Origin: Tenacibaculum tangerinum
Lineage (GTDB): Bacteria > Bacteroidota > Bacteroidia > Flavobacteriales > Flavobacteriaceae
Length of the DNA: 64,000 nt
Reading direction: 5' to 3'
Assembly (NCBI RefSeq): GCF_029853675.1
Contig: NZ_CP122539.1
Span: forward strand, 1,605,001-1,669,000
Positions within the stretch are counted from its first letter, which is position 1; the number at the start of each line of letters is the position of its first letter. Positions 54,456 to 62,914 of this stretch are shown piece after piece. Made by a program: the position numbers and the translations under genes. The notes under the pieces were generated by a model. The model ran no database searches and was not told where the DNA came from. It saw only the letters and a program-made list of their open reading frames with translations.

Positions 54456-55943
54456 ATGAAAATAGTGTTTTTAAAATTTTCGATAGCTTTTGTATTACTT
54501 AGTAGCTGTGCAACAAATACAAACGATGATAAAAAACCTTTAGCCAGCTCTGAAATTAAACAAGACGATTCGATAAAACTGAAAAACAAGAAAGTTAAAG
54601 TATACACCACATCAGAAGGAACTAATGAAAGGCTATCTCTTTCACCTAATACTATGTTTACTAGTGCTACACAGCCTTTAGAAACAGAGATAGCCATTTT
54701 CGTTAATCCTAAAAAACAATTTCAAGAATTTTTAGGTATCGGTGGTGCCATTACTGACGCTTCTTCTGAGGTATTTTCAAAATTAAGTGCCGACAAACAA
54801 GAGGAATTACTAAACGCCTATTTTACTGAAGATGGTATTAATTACAATATTATAAGAACTAGTATACATAGTGCCGACTTTGGCTTAGGAAGTTTTACCT
54901 ATATTGAAGAAGGAGATGGAGAACTTAAAACTTTTTCTATAGAAAAAGACAAAGTAAAACGTATTCCTATGATAAAACGTGCGCAAGCACTTATTGGCAA
55001 TGATTTTGTGTTTTACGCGAGTCCTTGGAGTCCACCTGCGTTTATGAAAACGAATAAAAATATGCTGCAAGGCGGAAAATTAATGCCGCAATATTACCAA
55101 ACATGGGCCGATTATTTTGTGAAATTTATCAAAGCTTACGAAGCAGAAGATATTCCTGTGTGGGGAGTTACTATTCAAAACGAACCAATGGCTACGCAAC
55201 GCTGGGAGTCTTGCATTTACACTGCCGAAGAAGAGCGTGACTTTTTAAAGAATAACTTAGGCCCTACTTTTGAAAAAAATGGCTTTGGTGATAAAAAAAT
55301 TGTGGTTTGGGATCATAACAGAGACTTAATATCTCATAGAGCAAACACTATTTTTGAAGATCCAGAAGCTTCTAAATATGCTTGGGGAATTGGATTTCAT
55401 TGGTATGAAACATGGACTGGTGGAGATCCAAAATATGATAATTTAAAAAACATAACAGAATCTTATCCAGATAAAAAACTGTTATTTACCGAAGGTTGTC
55501 AAGAAAAATTTGACCCAGAGCACTACCAAAGATGGTCGAATGCAGAACGTTATGGAAACTCCATGATTAACGATTTTAATAGCGGCACGGTAGGTTGGAC
55601 TGATTGGAATATATTATTAAATGAAAACGGAGGACCAAATCATGTACAAAACTTTTGTTTCGCACCAATCCATGCAGATACGCAAAAAAATGAGCTTATT
55701 TATACACCAAGTTATTATTATATAGGTCATTTTTCAAAATTCATAAAACCAAAGGCAAAACGTATCAGTACCACGGTAAGTAGAAGTACGCTTGAAAGCA
55801 CCTCTTTTCAAAATCCAGATGGCGAAATCATCACTGTCGTTATGAATAAAACAGACGATCCTATTGATTATAAATTAATCGTCGGAGAGTATAAAATCGA
55901 TTATAAGATAGCTCCACATACAATGCAAACAATAATTTATTAA
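54456..55943 (+). CDS. GH30 family glycoside hydrolase, lipoprotein
   Basis: 495 residues from ATG 54456; TTG 54450 is also in frame. Signal MKIVFLKFSIAFVLLSSC with lipobox LSSC, then an acidic and lysine-rich linker. The GH30 catalytic domain has acid/base Glu in VTIQNEPMATQRWESC and nucleophile in LLFTEGCQEKF. The wording QEFLGIGGAITDASSEVF and FYASPWSPPAFMKT is closest to glucosylceramidase-like GH30 subfamily 1/3 enzymes, more canonical than the two preceding paralogues. It may finish the oligosaccharides released by the others, in the periplasm or at the surface. Confidence 0.93.
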   Translation: MKIVFLKFSIAFVLLSSCATNTNDDKKPLASSEIKQDDSIKLKNKKVKVYTTSEGTNERLSLSPNTMFTSATQPLETEIAIFVNPKKQFQEFLGIGGAITDASSEVFSKLSADKQEELLNAYFTEDGINYNIIRTSIHSADFGLGSFTYIEEGDGELKTFSIEKDKVKRIPMIKRAQALIGNDFVFYASPWSPPAFMKTNKNMLQGGKLMPQYYQTWADYFVKFIKAYEAEDIPVWGVTIQNEPMATQRWESCIYTAEEERDFLKNNLGPTFEKNGFGDKKIVVWDHNRDLISHRANTIFEDPEASKYAWGIGFHWYETWTGGDPKYDNLKNITESYPDKKLLFTEGCQEKFDPEHYQRWSNAERYGNSMINDFNSGTVGWTDWNILLNENGGPNHVQNFCFAPIHADTQKNELIYTPSYYYIGHFSKFIKPKAKRISTTVSRSTLESTSFQNPDGEIITVVMNKTDDPIDYKLIVGEYKIDYKIAPHTMQTIIY

Positions 55944-56007
55944 CTTTGCCTTTGAAGTTAATAAATTAAAACGTTTCAACCTTTTATCTAAAACAGACAA
56001 CTAAAAA

Positions 56008-57387
56008 ATGAAAAAAAAATCATACTTATTGTTAATAACTGTAATCGCTGCTTTAGGTGGCCTTTTATTTGGCTACGACACTGGAGTTATCAATGGTGCT
56101 CAATTTTATTTAAGCAAGTATTTTGAACTAAGCGATTCGTTAAAAGGTTGGGTTGTTGGTAGTGCTTTATTAGGTTGCTTTGTTGGCGCCATCATTGCAG
56201 GCAAGTTAAGTGCTGCAATAGGTCGAAAAAACTCATTAATTATTTCAGCTGCATTATTTACCGTTTCAGCCTATGGCTCTGGTTTGCCTGATATATTTCC
56301 AGAAACTGTTTCTGTCTTAGTTTTCTTTAGAATTATTGGCGGTTTAGGAATTGGGGTTGCTTCTATGAATGCCCCTATGTACATTGCTGAAATTTCACCT
56401 AGCTCAATAAGAGGTAAAATGGTTACCTACTACCAACTAGCAATAGTTATTGGTTTTTTTAGTGTATTCTTAGTTACCTATTTTATTGGAAATGAGTTAA
56501 CTCAATCAGAAAATATTGCTTTTGGATGGAAACGCATGTTTTGGTCCGAATTGATTCCCAGTACTTTATTTCTTTTATTACTATTTTTTGTTCCTAAAAG
56601 CCCTAGGTGGTTATGCCTTAAAGGTAAATATCTAGAAGCACTCAAGGTATTAGAAAAAATTCAAGACCCAGAGACTGTTAAGAAAGATCTTCAAGAAATT
56701 AAAGCTTCATTGAAAAATGAAAGCACAGACACTAATAAAATAAATTACTTCTCAAAATCGATTTTGGTAATTATTGCCATTGGAACAATATTTTCAGCAT
56801 TACAACAGTTTACGGGTATTAATGCTGTGCTATATTACGGTGCAGATATTTTTGAAAAAGCATTAGGTTTCGGGCAAGAAGATGTATTAAAACAGCAAAT
56901 ACTACTGGCTTTTATAAATGTAGTATTTACACTAGTTGCCATGTTTAGCGTAGATAAATTTGGAAGAAAGCCTCTAATATATATTGGTAGTATTGGTATG
57001 ATTATAGGTTTCTTATTATTGGGCGTTACGCTACAACAACAAACAGTAGGAGTTGCATCGCTAATTGGAATTTTAATATTTATAGCTTCCTTTTCATTAT
57101 CAATGGGACCCGTGGTTTGGGTATTGCTATCAGAAATGTTTCCTAATAAAATTAGAAGCGTAGCCATGTCTGTTGCTGTTGCTGCACAATGGGCTGCAAA
57201 TTATATAGTCTCACAATCTTTTCCAATTGTTGTAGGTAGCGATGTAAACAACAATAGTTTTTGGAATGGCTCTTTACCTTACTTTATTTTTATCTTCTTT
57301 ATTTTCGTAATTATTGTTTTCACCTACAAATTGATTCCAGAAACTAAAGGTAAGACGTTAGAAGAGCTAGAAGATATTTGGGAGTAA
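56008..57387 (+). CDS. sugar porter family MFS transporter
   Basis: 459 residues and 12 transmembrane helices. Sugar-porter signatures are all present: GGLLFGYDTGVINGAQ in TM1, GRKNS after TM2, IAEISPSSIRGKMV, PKSPRWL before the central loop, QQFTGINAVLYYG in TM7, DKFGRKPL and a final PETKGKTLEELE. It imports a monosaccharide, here most likely glucose released by the GH30 enzymes, across the inner membrane by proton symport. Last gene of the PUL. Confidence 0.95.
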   Translation: MKKKSYLLLITVIAALGGLLFGYDTGVINGAQFYLSKYFELSDSLKGWVVGSALLGCFVGAIIAGKLSAAIGRKNSLIISAALFTVSAYGSGLPDIFPETVSVLVFFRIIGGLGIGVASMNAPMYIAEISPSSIRGKMVTYYQLAIVIGFFSVFLVTYFIGNELTQSENIAFGWKRMFWSELIPSTLFLLLLFFVPKSPRWLCLKGKYLEALKVLEKIQDPETVKKDLQEIKASLKNESTDTNKINYFSKSILVIIAIGTIFSALQQFTGINAVLYYGADIFEKALGFGQEDVLKQQILLAFINVVFTLVAMFSVDKFGRKPLIYIGSIGMIIGFLLLGVTLQQQTVGVASLIGILIFIASFSLSMGPVVWVLLSEMFPNKIRSVAMSVAVAAQWAANYIVSQSFPIVVGSDVNNNSFWNGSLPYFIFIFFIFVIIVFTYKLIPETKGKTLEELEDIWE

Positions 57388-57546
57388 TGAAATTTAGTAA
57401 ACTATATTTTAAAATTATTTTTTGAAGTGACAGCTTATTAGGTTGTTATTCTAAAATTCAAAAGTAAAAGGCTTAAGTAAATCTTAAGTCTTTTTCTTTT
57501 GCCGCTCTTTTTCATCGCTATAAGATTTTTATGTAAATTCGTATTT

Positions 57547-58158
57547 ATGGAATTACTTTTTTTAGGATTGGCTGGAGGAGCCGTTATATCTTATTATGTT
57601 TTAAGAAAATTTACCTCTGCAAAAAGCAAAAACCTAACCGAAAAACAATCGGTAGTGTTATTAGATAAAATTAAAAAAGTATCTAAACTCATTACAGTTG
57701 AAGGTGAATTTGCCGAAATATACCATCACCAAAATACTAAAGAGAAATTTTTAGGATTAATTACTAGCAAGAAAAAAGCCATTATTTTAATAAACGCTAA
57801 AGTGCATATTGGTTTCGATTTTAGAAAAATAAAAATGCACACCGATACCCAAAAGAAGGTGTTAATATTATCAGAGTTTCCGCAACCAGAAGTATTTTCT
57901 GTTGAACCCAATTTACGTTTTTACGATATTCAAAACGGATTGCTTAATAAATTTAGTTCAGAAGATTTAACCGAAGTTAATAAAGAAGCTAAAGAACATA
58001 TTCTACAAAAAATACCTGAAAGTAACTTAATGCAAATAGCGAATAAAGAGGCTTTAGAAGCCGTTACTTTAATGCAAAACTTAGTAGAAACTATCGGATG
58101 GAAGTTAGATTATTCAGCGTTAGAAATTCCCAAATCGTCTCAAAATTTAATCGAATAA
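57547..58158 (+). CDS. DUF4230 domain protein
   Basis: 203 residues from ATG 57547 (MELLFLGLAGGAVISYYVLRKF), starting with a membrane anchor helix; the frame is open to 57499, but the earlier start lacks merit. The remainder (VSKLITVEGEFAEIYHHQNTK, KKAIILINAKVHIGFDF, KVLILSEFPQPEVFSVEPNLRFYDIQNG) matches DUF4230, a cytoplasmic or periplasmic beta domain of unknown function. Its TAA is immediately followed by the ATG of the next gene. Confidence 0.88.
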   Translation: MELLFLGLAGGAVISYYVLRKFTSAKSKNLTEKQSVVLLDKIKKVSKLITVEGEFAEIYHHQNTKEKFLGLITSKKKAIILINAKVHIGFDFRKIKMHTDTQKKVLILSEFPQPEVFSVEPNLRFYDIQNGLLNKFSSEDLTEVNKEAKEHILQKIPESNLMQIANKEALEAVTLMQNLVETIGWKLDYSALEIPKSSQNLIE

Positions 58159-58557
58159 ATGATTAGCATTTCCAAAGAAAAATCAAAACTACAACTTGAT
58201 GTCATTTATTCTTTCTTAACCAATAGTTATTGGGCGAAGGGTAGAACTATGGAAGAAGTAGAAAACACTATAAAAAATAGCCTTTGTTTTGGAATATATG
58301 ATGGCGAATTACAAATTGGTTTTGCCAGAGTAGCATCTGACTATACTGTATTTGCTTACCTTATGGATGTTTTTATTCTACCAGAATACAGAGGTAATGG
58401 ATATTCAAAAAAACTACTGCATGAAATTATACATGCTCCCGAGTTGGCTACTTGTAAAACTTGGTTGCTTAAAACCCGTGATGCTCATGGTTTATATAAA
58501 CATTTTGAATTTACAGAGCTAGCCCACCCTGAAAGATTGATGGAGCGCTTGTTATAG
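58159..58557 (+). CDS. GNAT family N-acetyltransferase
   Basis: 132 residues. The acetyl-CoA-binding motif is present as YLMDVFILPEYRGNGYSKKLLHEIIHA with the RGNGYS pyrophosphate loop, preceded by FGIYDGELQIGFARVASD. A single GNAT domain acetylating an unknown amine. It begins directly after the DUF4230 stop with no spacer. Confidence 0.92.
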   Translation: MISISKEKSKLQLDVIYSFLTNSYWAKGRTMEEVENTIKNSLCFGIYDGELQIGFARVASDYTVFAYLMDVFILPEYRGNGYSKKLLHEIIHAPELATCKTWLLKTRDAHGLYKHFEFTELAHPERLMERLL

Positions 58558-58648
58558 TGTAATTTTTAATTACAAATTGCTGGTTATCAGTTTTCAACTG
58601 CTTTAAATTTAATTGCTTAAATTTAGTTAATGTAAAATCAGTATAAGC

Positions 58649-59014
58649 ATGAATATAGAACAACTACATACCTATTGCACCTCAAAGAAAGGAGTTACCG
58701 AACATTTTCCTTTCGACGAAGTTACCTTAGTTTTCAAGGTAATGGGAAAAATGTTTGCGCTGGTTGGATTAGACAGATGGGAACAGGGCGAAACAAAAAT
58801 TAACTTAAAATGTAACCCTGAAAGAGCTTTAGAACTGAGATCTGAATACGATGGTATTAACCCTGGATTTCACATGAGTAAAAAACACTGGAATACAGTT
58901 ACCCTAAACAACGATGTTTCTGATGCTTTTGCTTTTGAATTAATTGACCATTCTTACGAACTTGTGGTTAAAGGATTGACAAAAAAACTAAAAGAAGAAT
59001 TGAAATCATTATAA
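58649..59014 (+). CDS. MmcQ/YjbR family protein
   Basis: 121 residues with the MmcQ/YjbR pattern: LHTYCTSKKGVTEHFPFDEVTLVFKVMGKMFALV, INLKCNPERALELRSEYDGINPGFHMSKKHWNTVTLN and the closing DHSYELVVKGLTKKLKEEL. The fold is CyaY-like and the family is described as a double wing DNA-binding protein, although its cellular role is unsettled. It is 4 bp upstream of the formyl-THF cyclo-ligase gene. Confidence 0.93.
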   Translation: MNIEQLHTYCTSKKGVTEHFPFDEVTLVFKVMGKMFALVGLDRWEQGETKINLKCNPERALELRSEYDGINPGFHMSKKHWNTVTLNNDVSDAFAFELIDHSYELVVKGLTKKLKEELKSL

Positions 59015-59018
59015 CCAA

Positions 59019-59567
59019 ATGCTTAAAACTGAATTAAGAAAATTATATAAGCAAAAAAGAAATGCGCTTAAACCACTAGAAAAAGAAAAACTACAGAAAA
59101 ATATTTATAAACAAATATTCGAGTTAAAAACGAATGATATTCGCACCGTTCATTTGTTTCTATCCATGAGAAAATTTAATGAAATAGACACCAAGCCTAT
59201 CATTAACTATTTTACAGAAAAAGGAAAGAGAATTATCGTAAGTCGTTGTAATTTTAATACGAATTCCCTTACTCATTTCTATCTTGAAGAAAACACCAAA
59301 TTACACCTCAATAAATTTGGAGTTCCAGAACCTGTAGACGCAGAGGAAGCTCATGTAAAAGATATCGACTTAGTTTTTGTTCCTTTATTAATTTCAGATG
59401 AGCAAAACTATCGTGTTGGTTACGGAAAAGGGTTTTACGATCGGTTTTTATCAGAGTGCAGAAAAGACACGCAAACTATTGGGCTTAACTTCTTCTCCCC
59501 TATTGAAAGAATAGAGGATGTTCATGAATTTGATATTGCTTTAGATTTAGTAATCTATCCAAAATAA
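59019..59567 (+). CDS. 5-formyltetrahydrofolate cyclo-ligase
   Basis: 182 residues. The N-terminal LRKLYKQKRNAL and the C-terminal signature VGYGKGFYDRFLSECRKDTQTIGLNF with IDLVFVPLLISDEQNYRVGYGKG identify the enzyme that converts 5-formyl-THF plus ATP to 5,10-methenyl-THF. Normal family length. Probably cotranscribed with the MmcQ/YjbR gene. Confidence 0.95.
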   Translation: MLKTELRKLYKQKRNALKPLEKEKLQKNIYKQIFELKTNDIRTVHLFLSMRKFNEIDTKPIINYFTEKGKRIIVSRCNFNTNSLTHFYLEENTKLHLNKFGVPEPVDAEEAHVKDIDLVFVPLLISDEQNYRVGYGKGFYDRFLSECRKDTQTIGLNFFSPIERIEDVHEFDIALDLVIYPK

Positions 59568-59639
59568 AAAGTATAAAACTACCCTTTTGAGAAATGTGTT
59601 TAATGAGGAGATGCTGCTGCCTCTGTTTTCAAATCATTT

Positions 59640-59675
59640 GGCACTTTCAAAAAGCAGGCTTTTTCTGAAAGTGCC
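59640..59675. repeat. 36-bp palindrome made of two IS-end-like arms
   Basis: GGCACTTTCAAAAAGC (59640-59655) faces GCTTTTTCTGAAAGTGCC (59658-59675). Each arm starts with GGCACTTTCA, the 10 outer bases of the IS at 5655-7310, and the second arm matches the IS left end for 15 bp (GGCACTTTCAGAAAA). It lies between convergent genes, so it may act as a bidirectional terminator. A relic of two IS ends brought together is the alternative. Confidence 0.65.
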
Positions 59676-59738
59676 TTCTATTTTTAATCTTAAAATCTAG
59701 GGTGTATTCCGAATATGTTTTTCAGTTTCCTCTTTTAC

Positions 59739-62111
59739 TTAAAATATTCTTTTATACCATGGTTTAACTTCATCGTAATTTGTACCATAGCCATACCCGT
59801 AACCATATCCGTAACCGTATCCATAACCACGTTTTATATTGGTGTCATTTAAAACAATCGCTAAATTTGGTAATTTTTTGTCTTTGTATAAACTTTCAGG
59901 GATAACCAACATACGCTTATCTAAATAATTCGCTCTACTTACATACAATACTAAATCTGCATGCTTAGCTATCAAAAGTGTATCTGTTACCAAGCTAACA
60001 GGTGCGGTGTCTATAATAATATAATCGTACTGCTCTTTTAATTCGGTAAAAACTTCATCTATTCTAGTACTCATTAGTAGTTCTGCTGGGTTCGGTGGTA
60101 TAGCGCCTGAAGCAATAATATCTAAATTTGGTACTTCATCTATTGAAAACTTCAGAGAATCTAATGTAATACTATTATTTGTTATAAAATTAGTAATACC
60201 TTTTCTATCAGGAATTTCTAGGTACTCAGTAATTTTTGGTGCTCTTAAATCCATTCCAACCAAAATAACTCTTTTACCTGATAAGGATAAAGAAGCAGCT
60301 AAGTTTATAGAAAGGAACGATTTTCCTTCACCACTGGTGGTTGAAGTAATAAAAATAGTTTTAGCTCTTTGCGCATCATTAGCTGGGAGCATAAAATCGA
60401 GATTGGTTCTAATTAACCTAAATGCCTCCGCAGTACTAGATCGAGCACCAGCATTTATTACAATTTTCTCTTTAGTTTCTGAGTGGGGTATATCTCCTAA
60501 GAAAGGAATAGAAGTTAAATCTTCTATGTCTTTTCTTGTATGAATCTTAGTGTCTAACAAGTCTCTTATATATATAATTATAAAAGGAAAAATTAACCCG
60601 AGTAGTAAAGCAGCTAGATAAATTATTTTTCTTTTAGGACTTACAGGAATGTCAGAGCCATACGCCTTATCTATAATTTTGGCGTTGGGTACAGCTGTCG
60701 CTGTAAGAGAGATAGCTGTTTCTTCTTTCTTTTTAAGTAGATAAGAATATAAACCTGCAATGATTTCTTGTTGACGTGCAATATCTAAAAATTCTCTTTC
60801 TTGCGTAGGAATTGAAGAAATTTTTGTATCGAATCTACTAGCCTCACGTTGTAAATTATTGACCTTTATTTGTAAGGAGTTGACAGTATTTTGAAGACTT
60901 CTTTTTAATGAACTTCTCAAGCTATTTATATTTTCTTGAACATCTATTAATACTGTATTTTTCGCACCAGCAGTTTTTTCTAAACGTTTTAGTTGGGCTA
61001 ACAGTTGATTGTATTCATTGATAGAATTTCCAATATTTTGATCAGATACCCCTAAGTTAGCAGGTAGATAATCGTTATTATCTAACTCTTTGTTTAGTGA
61101 TTTCGCTAAACTTAATTCTGTAGAAGCTTCAATTAATTTTTTGCGATTTTCAGTATTCGTTTGAAGCGTTAATTGTGCTTCTGACTGAATATCAGTAATG
61201 TTATTTTTATCTTTAAATGTTTCAACATCATCATCGAGTCTACCCAATTCCTTAGCCACACTTTTCAAACGGCTGGCAATAAAATCGCTTGTTCTCTGAG
61301 AAACTTGCTTTTTATCATCAATAGCATCTAAATTATATTGTCTTACTAGTTCATCTAAAACATCTTCTGCTTTTTCTTTTACTACAGATTCAAGAGTTAA
61401 TCTTAAAACACTAGATTTTTTACTGATAGGAGAAATAGTAATTTTTTCCTGCAAAGCATCAATTATCTTGTTGAGAGGAGTAATACTAATCTTGATGTTG
61501 TCTCCTGTCTTTTCTTTGGTGAACTCAGATGTTTTCTCAATTTTAAAACTCCCTAATTTATCACTGCTTATTACTTCATTGAATGTGTTTTTAGAAATAA
61601 TATTATGCTCTATATCTTTCAAATGAAATTCGTCGTTAGATAAAATTTCAACATTAAAAATAGTATCCGTTTCATAAAAAGATTCAGAAATAGAATCAAG
61701 TTGCTTAAAAATAATGGGAGTGTTGGTATAAACCTCAGATTGTTTTATTCTACCTTCTGTTAAATATGAAATATTTAATTTCAAATTCAGAATAACATCT
61801 TTAATGAGTTTACGGGACTTGATAATTTCAATTTCATTATCAATGTTTTTGCTAGAACCTCCTACGATACCTAAATCTTCAAAAGCGGCTAACTCTTCAG
61901 ACAGTCCTCCTTTCTTATCATTCTTTATCAATATAGTTGTAGAAGCGCTATACTTTGGTGTGCTATACCTTAAATAGATAAAAGCCCCAATAAGAGCGAC
62001 AAAAATACCTAAAGCAAACCACTTCCAGTGAATCAAGTATTTTTCAATTTCAGCTCTGATGTTAATGGTATCGTTATCTTGTAACTGTGGAGTATATTGT
62101 TCGTTACCCAT
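59739..62111 (-). CDS. polysaccharide co-polymerase / tyrosine autokinase (Wzc-like)
   Basis: 790 residues. The N-terminal Wzz domain is flanked by transmembrane helices (about 32-52 and 505-525), with long coiled coils in the periplasmic part and a PQER-like segment (SSIPTQEREFLDIARQQEI). The cytoplasmic BY-kinase domain has Walker A STTSGEGKSFLSINLA, Walker A' VGMDLRAPK and Walker B YDYIIIDTAP. The C-terminus is a tyrosine cluster with seven or eight GY dipeptides (GYGYGYGYGYGYGYG), the autophosphorylation tail. It controls chain length and export of capsule or exopolysaccharide with the Wza-like protein. Confidence 0.95.
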   Translation of the reverse strand: MGNEQYTPQLQDNDTINIRAEIEKYLIHWKWFALGIFVALIGAFIYLRYSTPKYSASTTILIKNDKKGGLSEELAAFEDLGIVGGSSKNIDNEIEIIKSRKLIKDVILNLKLNISYLTEGRIKQSEVYTNTPIIFKQLDSISESFYETDTIFNVEILSNDEFHLKDIEHNIISKNTFNEVISSDKLGSFKIEKTSEFTKEKTGDNIKISITPLNKIIDALQEKITISPISKKSSVLRLTLESVVKEKAEDVLDELVRQYNLDAIDDKKQVSQRTSDFIASRLKSVAKELGRLDDDVETFKDKNNITDIQSEAQLTLQTNTENRKKLIEASTELSLAKSLNKELDNNDYLPANLGVSDQNIGNSINEYNQLLAQLKRLEKTAGAKNTVLIDVQENINSLRSSLKRSLQNTVNSLQIKVNNLQREASRFDTKISSIPTQEREFLDIARQQEIIAGLYSYLLKKKEETAISLTATAVPNAKIIDKAYGSDIPVSPKRKIIYLAALLLGLIFPFIIIYIRDLLDTKIHTRKDIEDLTSIPFLGDIPHSETKEKIVINAGARSSTAEAFRLIRTNLDFMLPANDAQRAKTIFITSTTSGEGKSFLSINLAASLSLSGKRVILVGMDLRAPKITEYLEIPDRKGITNFITNNSITLDSLKFSIDEVPNLDIIASGAIPPNPAELLMSTRIDEVFTELKEQYDYIIIDTAPVSLVTDTLLIAKHADLVLYVSRANYLDKRMLVIPESLYKDKKLPNLAIVLNDTNIKRGYGYGYGYGYGYGYGTNYDEVKPWYKRIF

Positions 62112-62118
62112 AGCAATA

Positions 62119-62886
62119 TTATCTAGTAAGAAGTGTTAATAATGAAATAATAACAGAGCCTAAAGAAATAAATAGCCCTGTATTTTTGTTATAAGCAGCA
62201 TCTTGTGATGAAGATCTATTTGGCTCTACATACACTACATCATTTTGCTGCAGATAATATGCAGGAGAATTGAAAACTTTGTTAGAGCGTAAATCTAGCT
62301 GATAACTTTTTATTTGGTTGTTTTCTTCTCTTTTGACTTCAATGTTTCTAATCCCCGACATATTCAAATCACCAGCTAAACCAATAGCTTCTAACACAGA
62401 TATTCGTTCGTTAGGAATGGTAAACCTACCTGGCATTTTTACATCACCTAATACAGTAATTGAAAAATTGGTAATTCTTATATTGATAGTTGGATTTATA
62501 ATATAATCAGGAGACAGTTTACTTTTAAGTAAATCAATAGCTTCGGGTCTTGACAAACCACCTAGTTTTATTTTTCCAAGAATAGGGAAATCAATAAATC
62601 CATCATTATCAATTAAATACGATTGTTGCTGTGGTGTTCCAACAGCTCTATCGGTAGTTGTAGAAAAAGCAACTACTGGCAAATTAAATGGTTTTACCGC
62701 TTCCATATCTAAAGCAGATATGGTTATTAAAAGTAAATCATCTGGTTTGAAAATAGTTTTATAGGTTGTGTTAGCTTGAGATTGATTAACCTCATCTTTT
62801 TGGAAATATACAATATCCTTTCTTGCGGCGCAAGAAGTGATGCATAGCGTGATTAAAACTAGAACAATTTTTGAAAATCTTTGCAT
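62119..62886 (-). CDS. polysaccharide export outer-membrane lipoprotein (Wza-like)
   Basis: 255 residues. Signal with lipobox ITSC (MQRFSKIVLVLITLCITSCAARKDIVYFQ). Poly_export domain (YKTIFKPDDLLLITISALDMEAVKPFN) and SLBB domain (FSITVLGDVKMPGRFTIPNERISVLEAIGLAGDLN), then a C-terminal transmembrane helix (FISLGSVIISLLTLLTR), a common Bacteroidota form. It forms the export channel with the Wzc-like protein, whose start codon is 7 bp downstream. Confidence 0.94.
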   Translation of the reverse strand: MQRFSKIVLVLITLCITSCAARKDIVYFQKDEVNQSQANTTYKTIFKPDDLLLITISALDMEAVKPFNLPVVAFSTTTDRAVGTPQQQSYLIDNDGFIDFPILGKIKLGGLSRPEAIDLLKSKLSPDYIINPTINIRITNFSITVLGDVKMPGRFTIPNERISVLEAIGLAGDLNMSGIRNIEVKREENNQIKSYQLDLRSNKVFNSPAYYLQQNDVVYVEPNRSSSQDAAYNKNTGLFISLGSVIISLLTLLTR

Positions 62887-62914
62887 TGATTGAATTTTTG
62901 GCGAAAATACTAAT

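Noticed and set aside
57726..57911. Small minus-strand frame within the DUF4230 gene
   Set aside because: Antisense to a conserved gene, with no promoter or family match.
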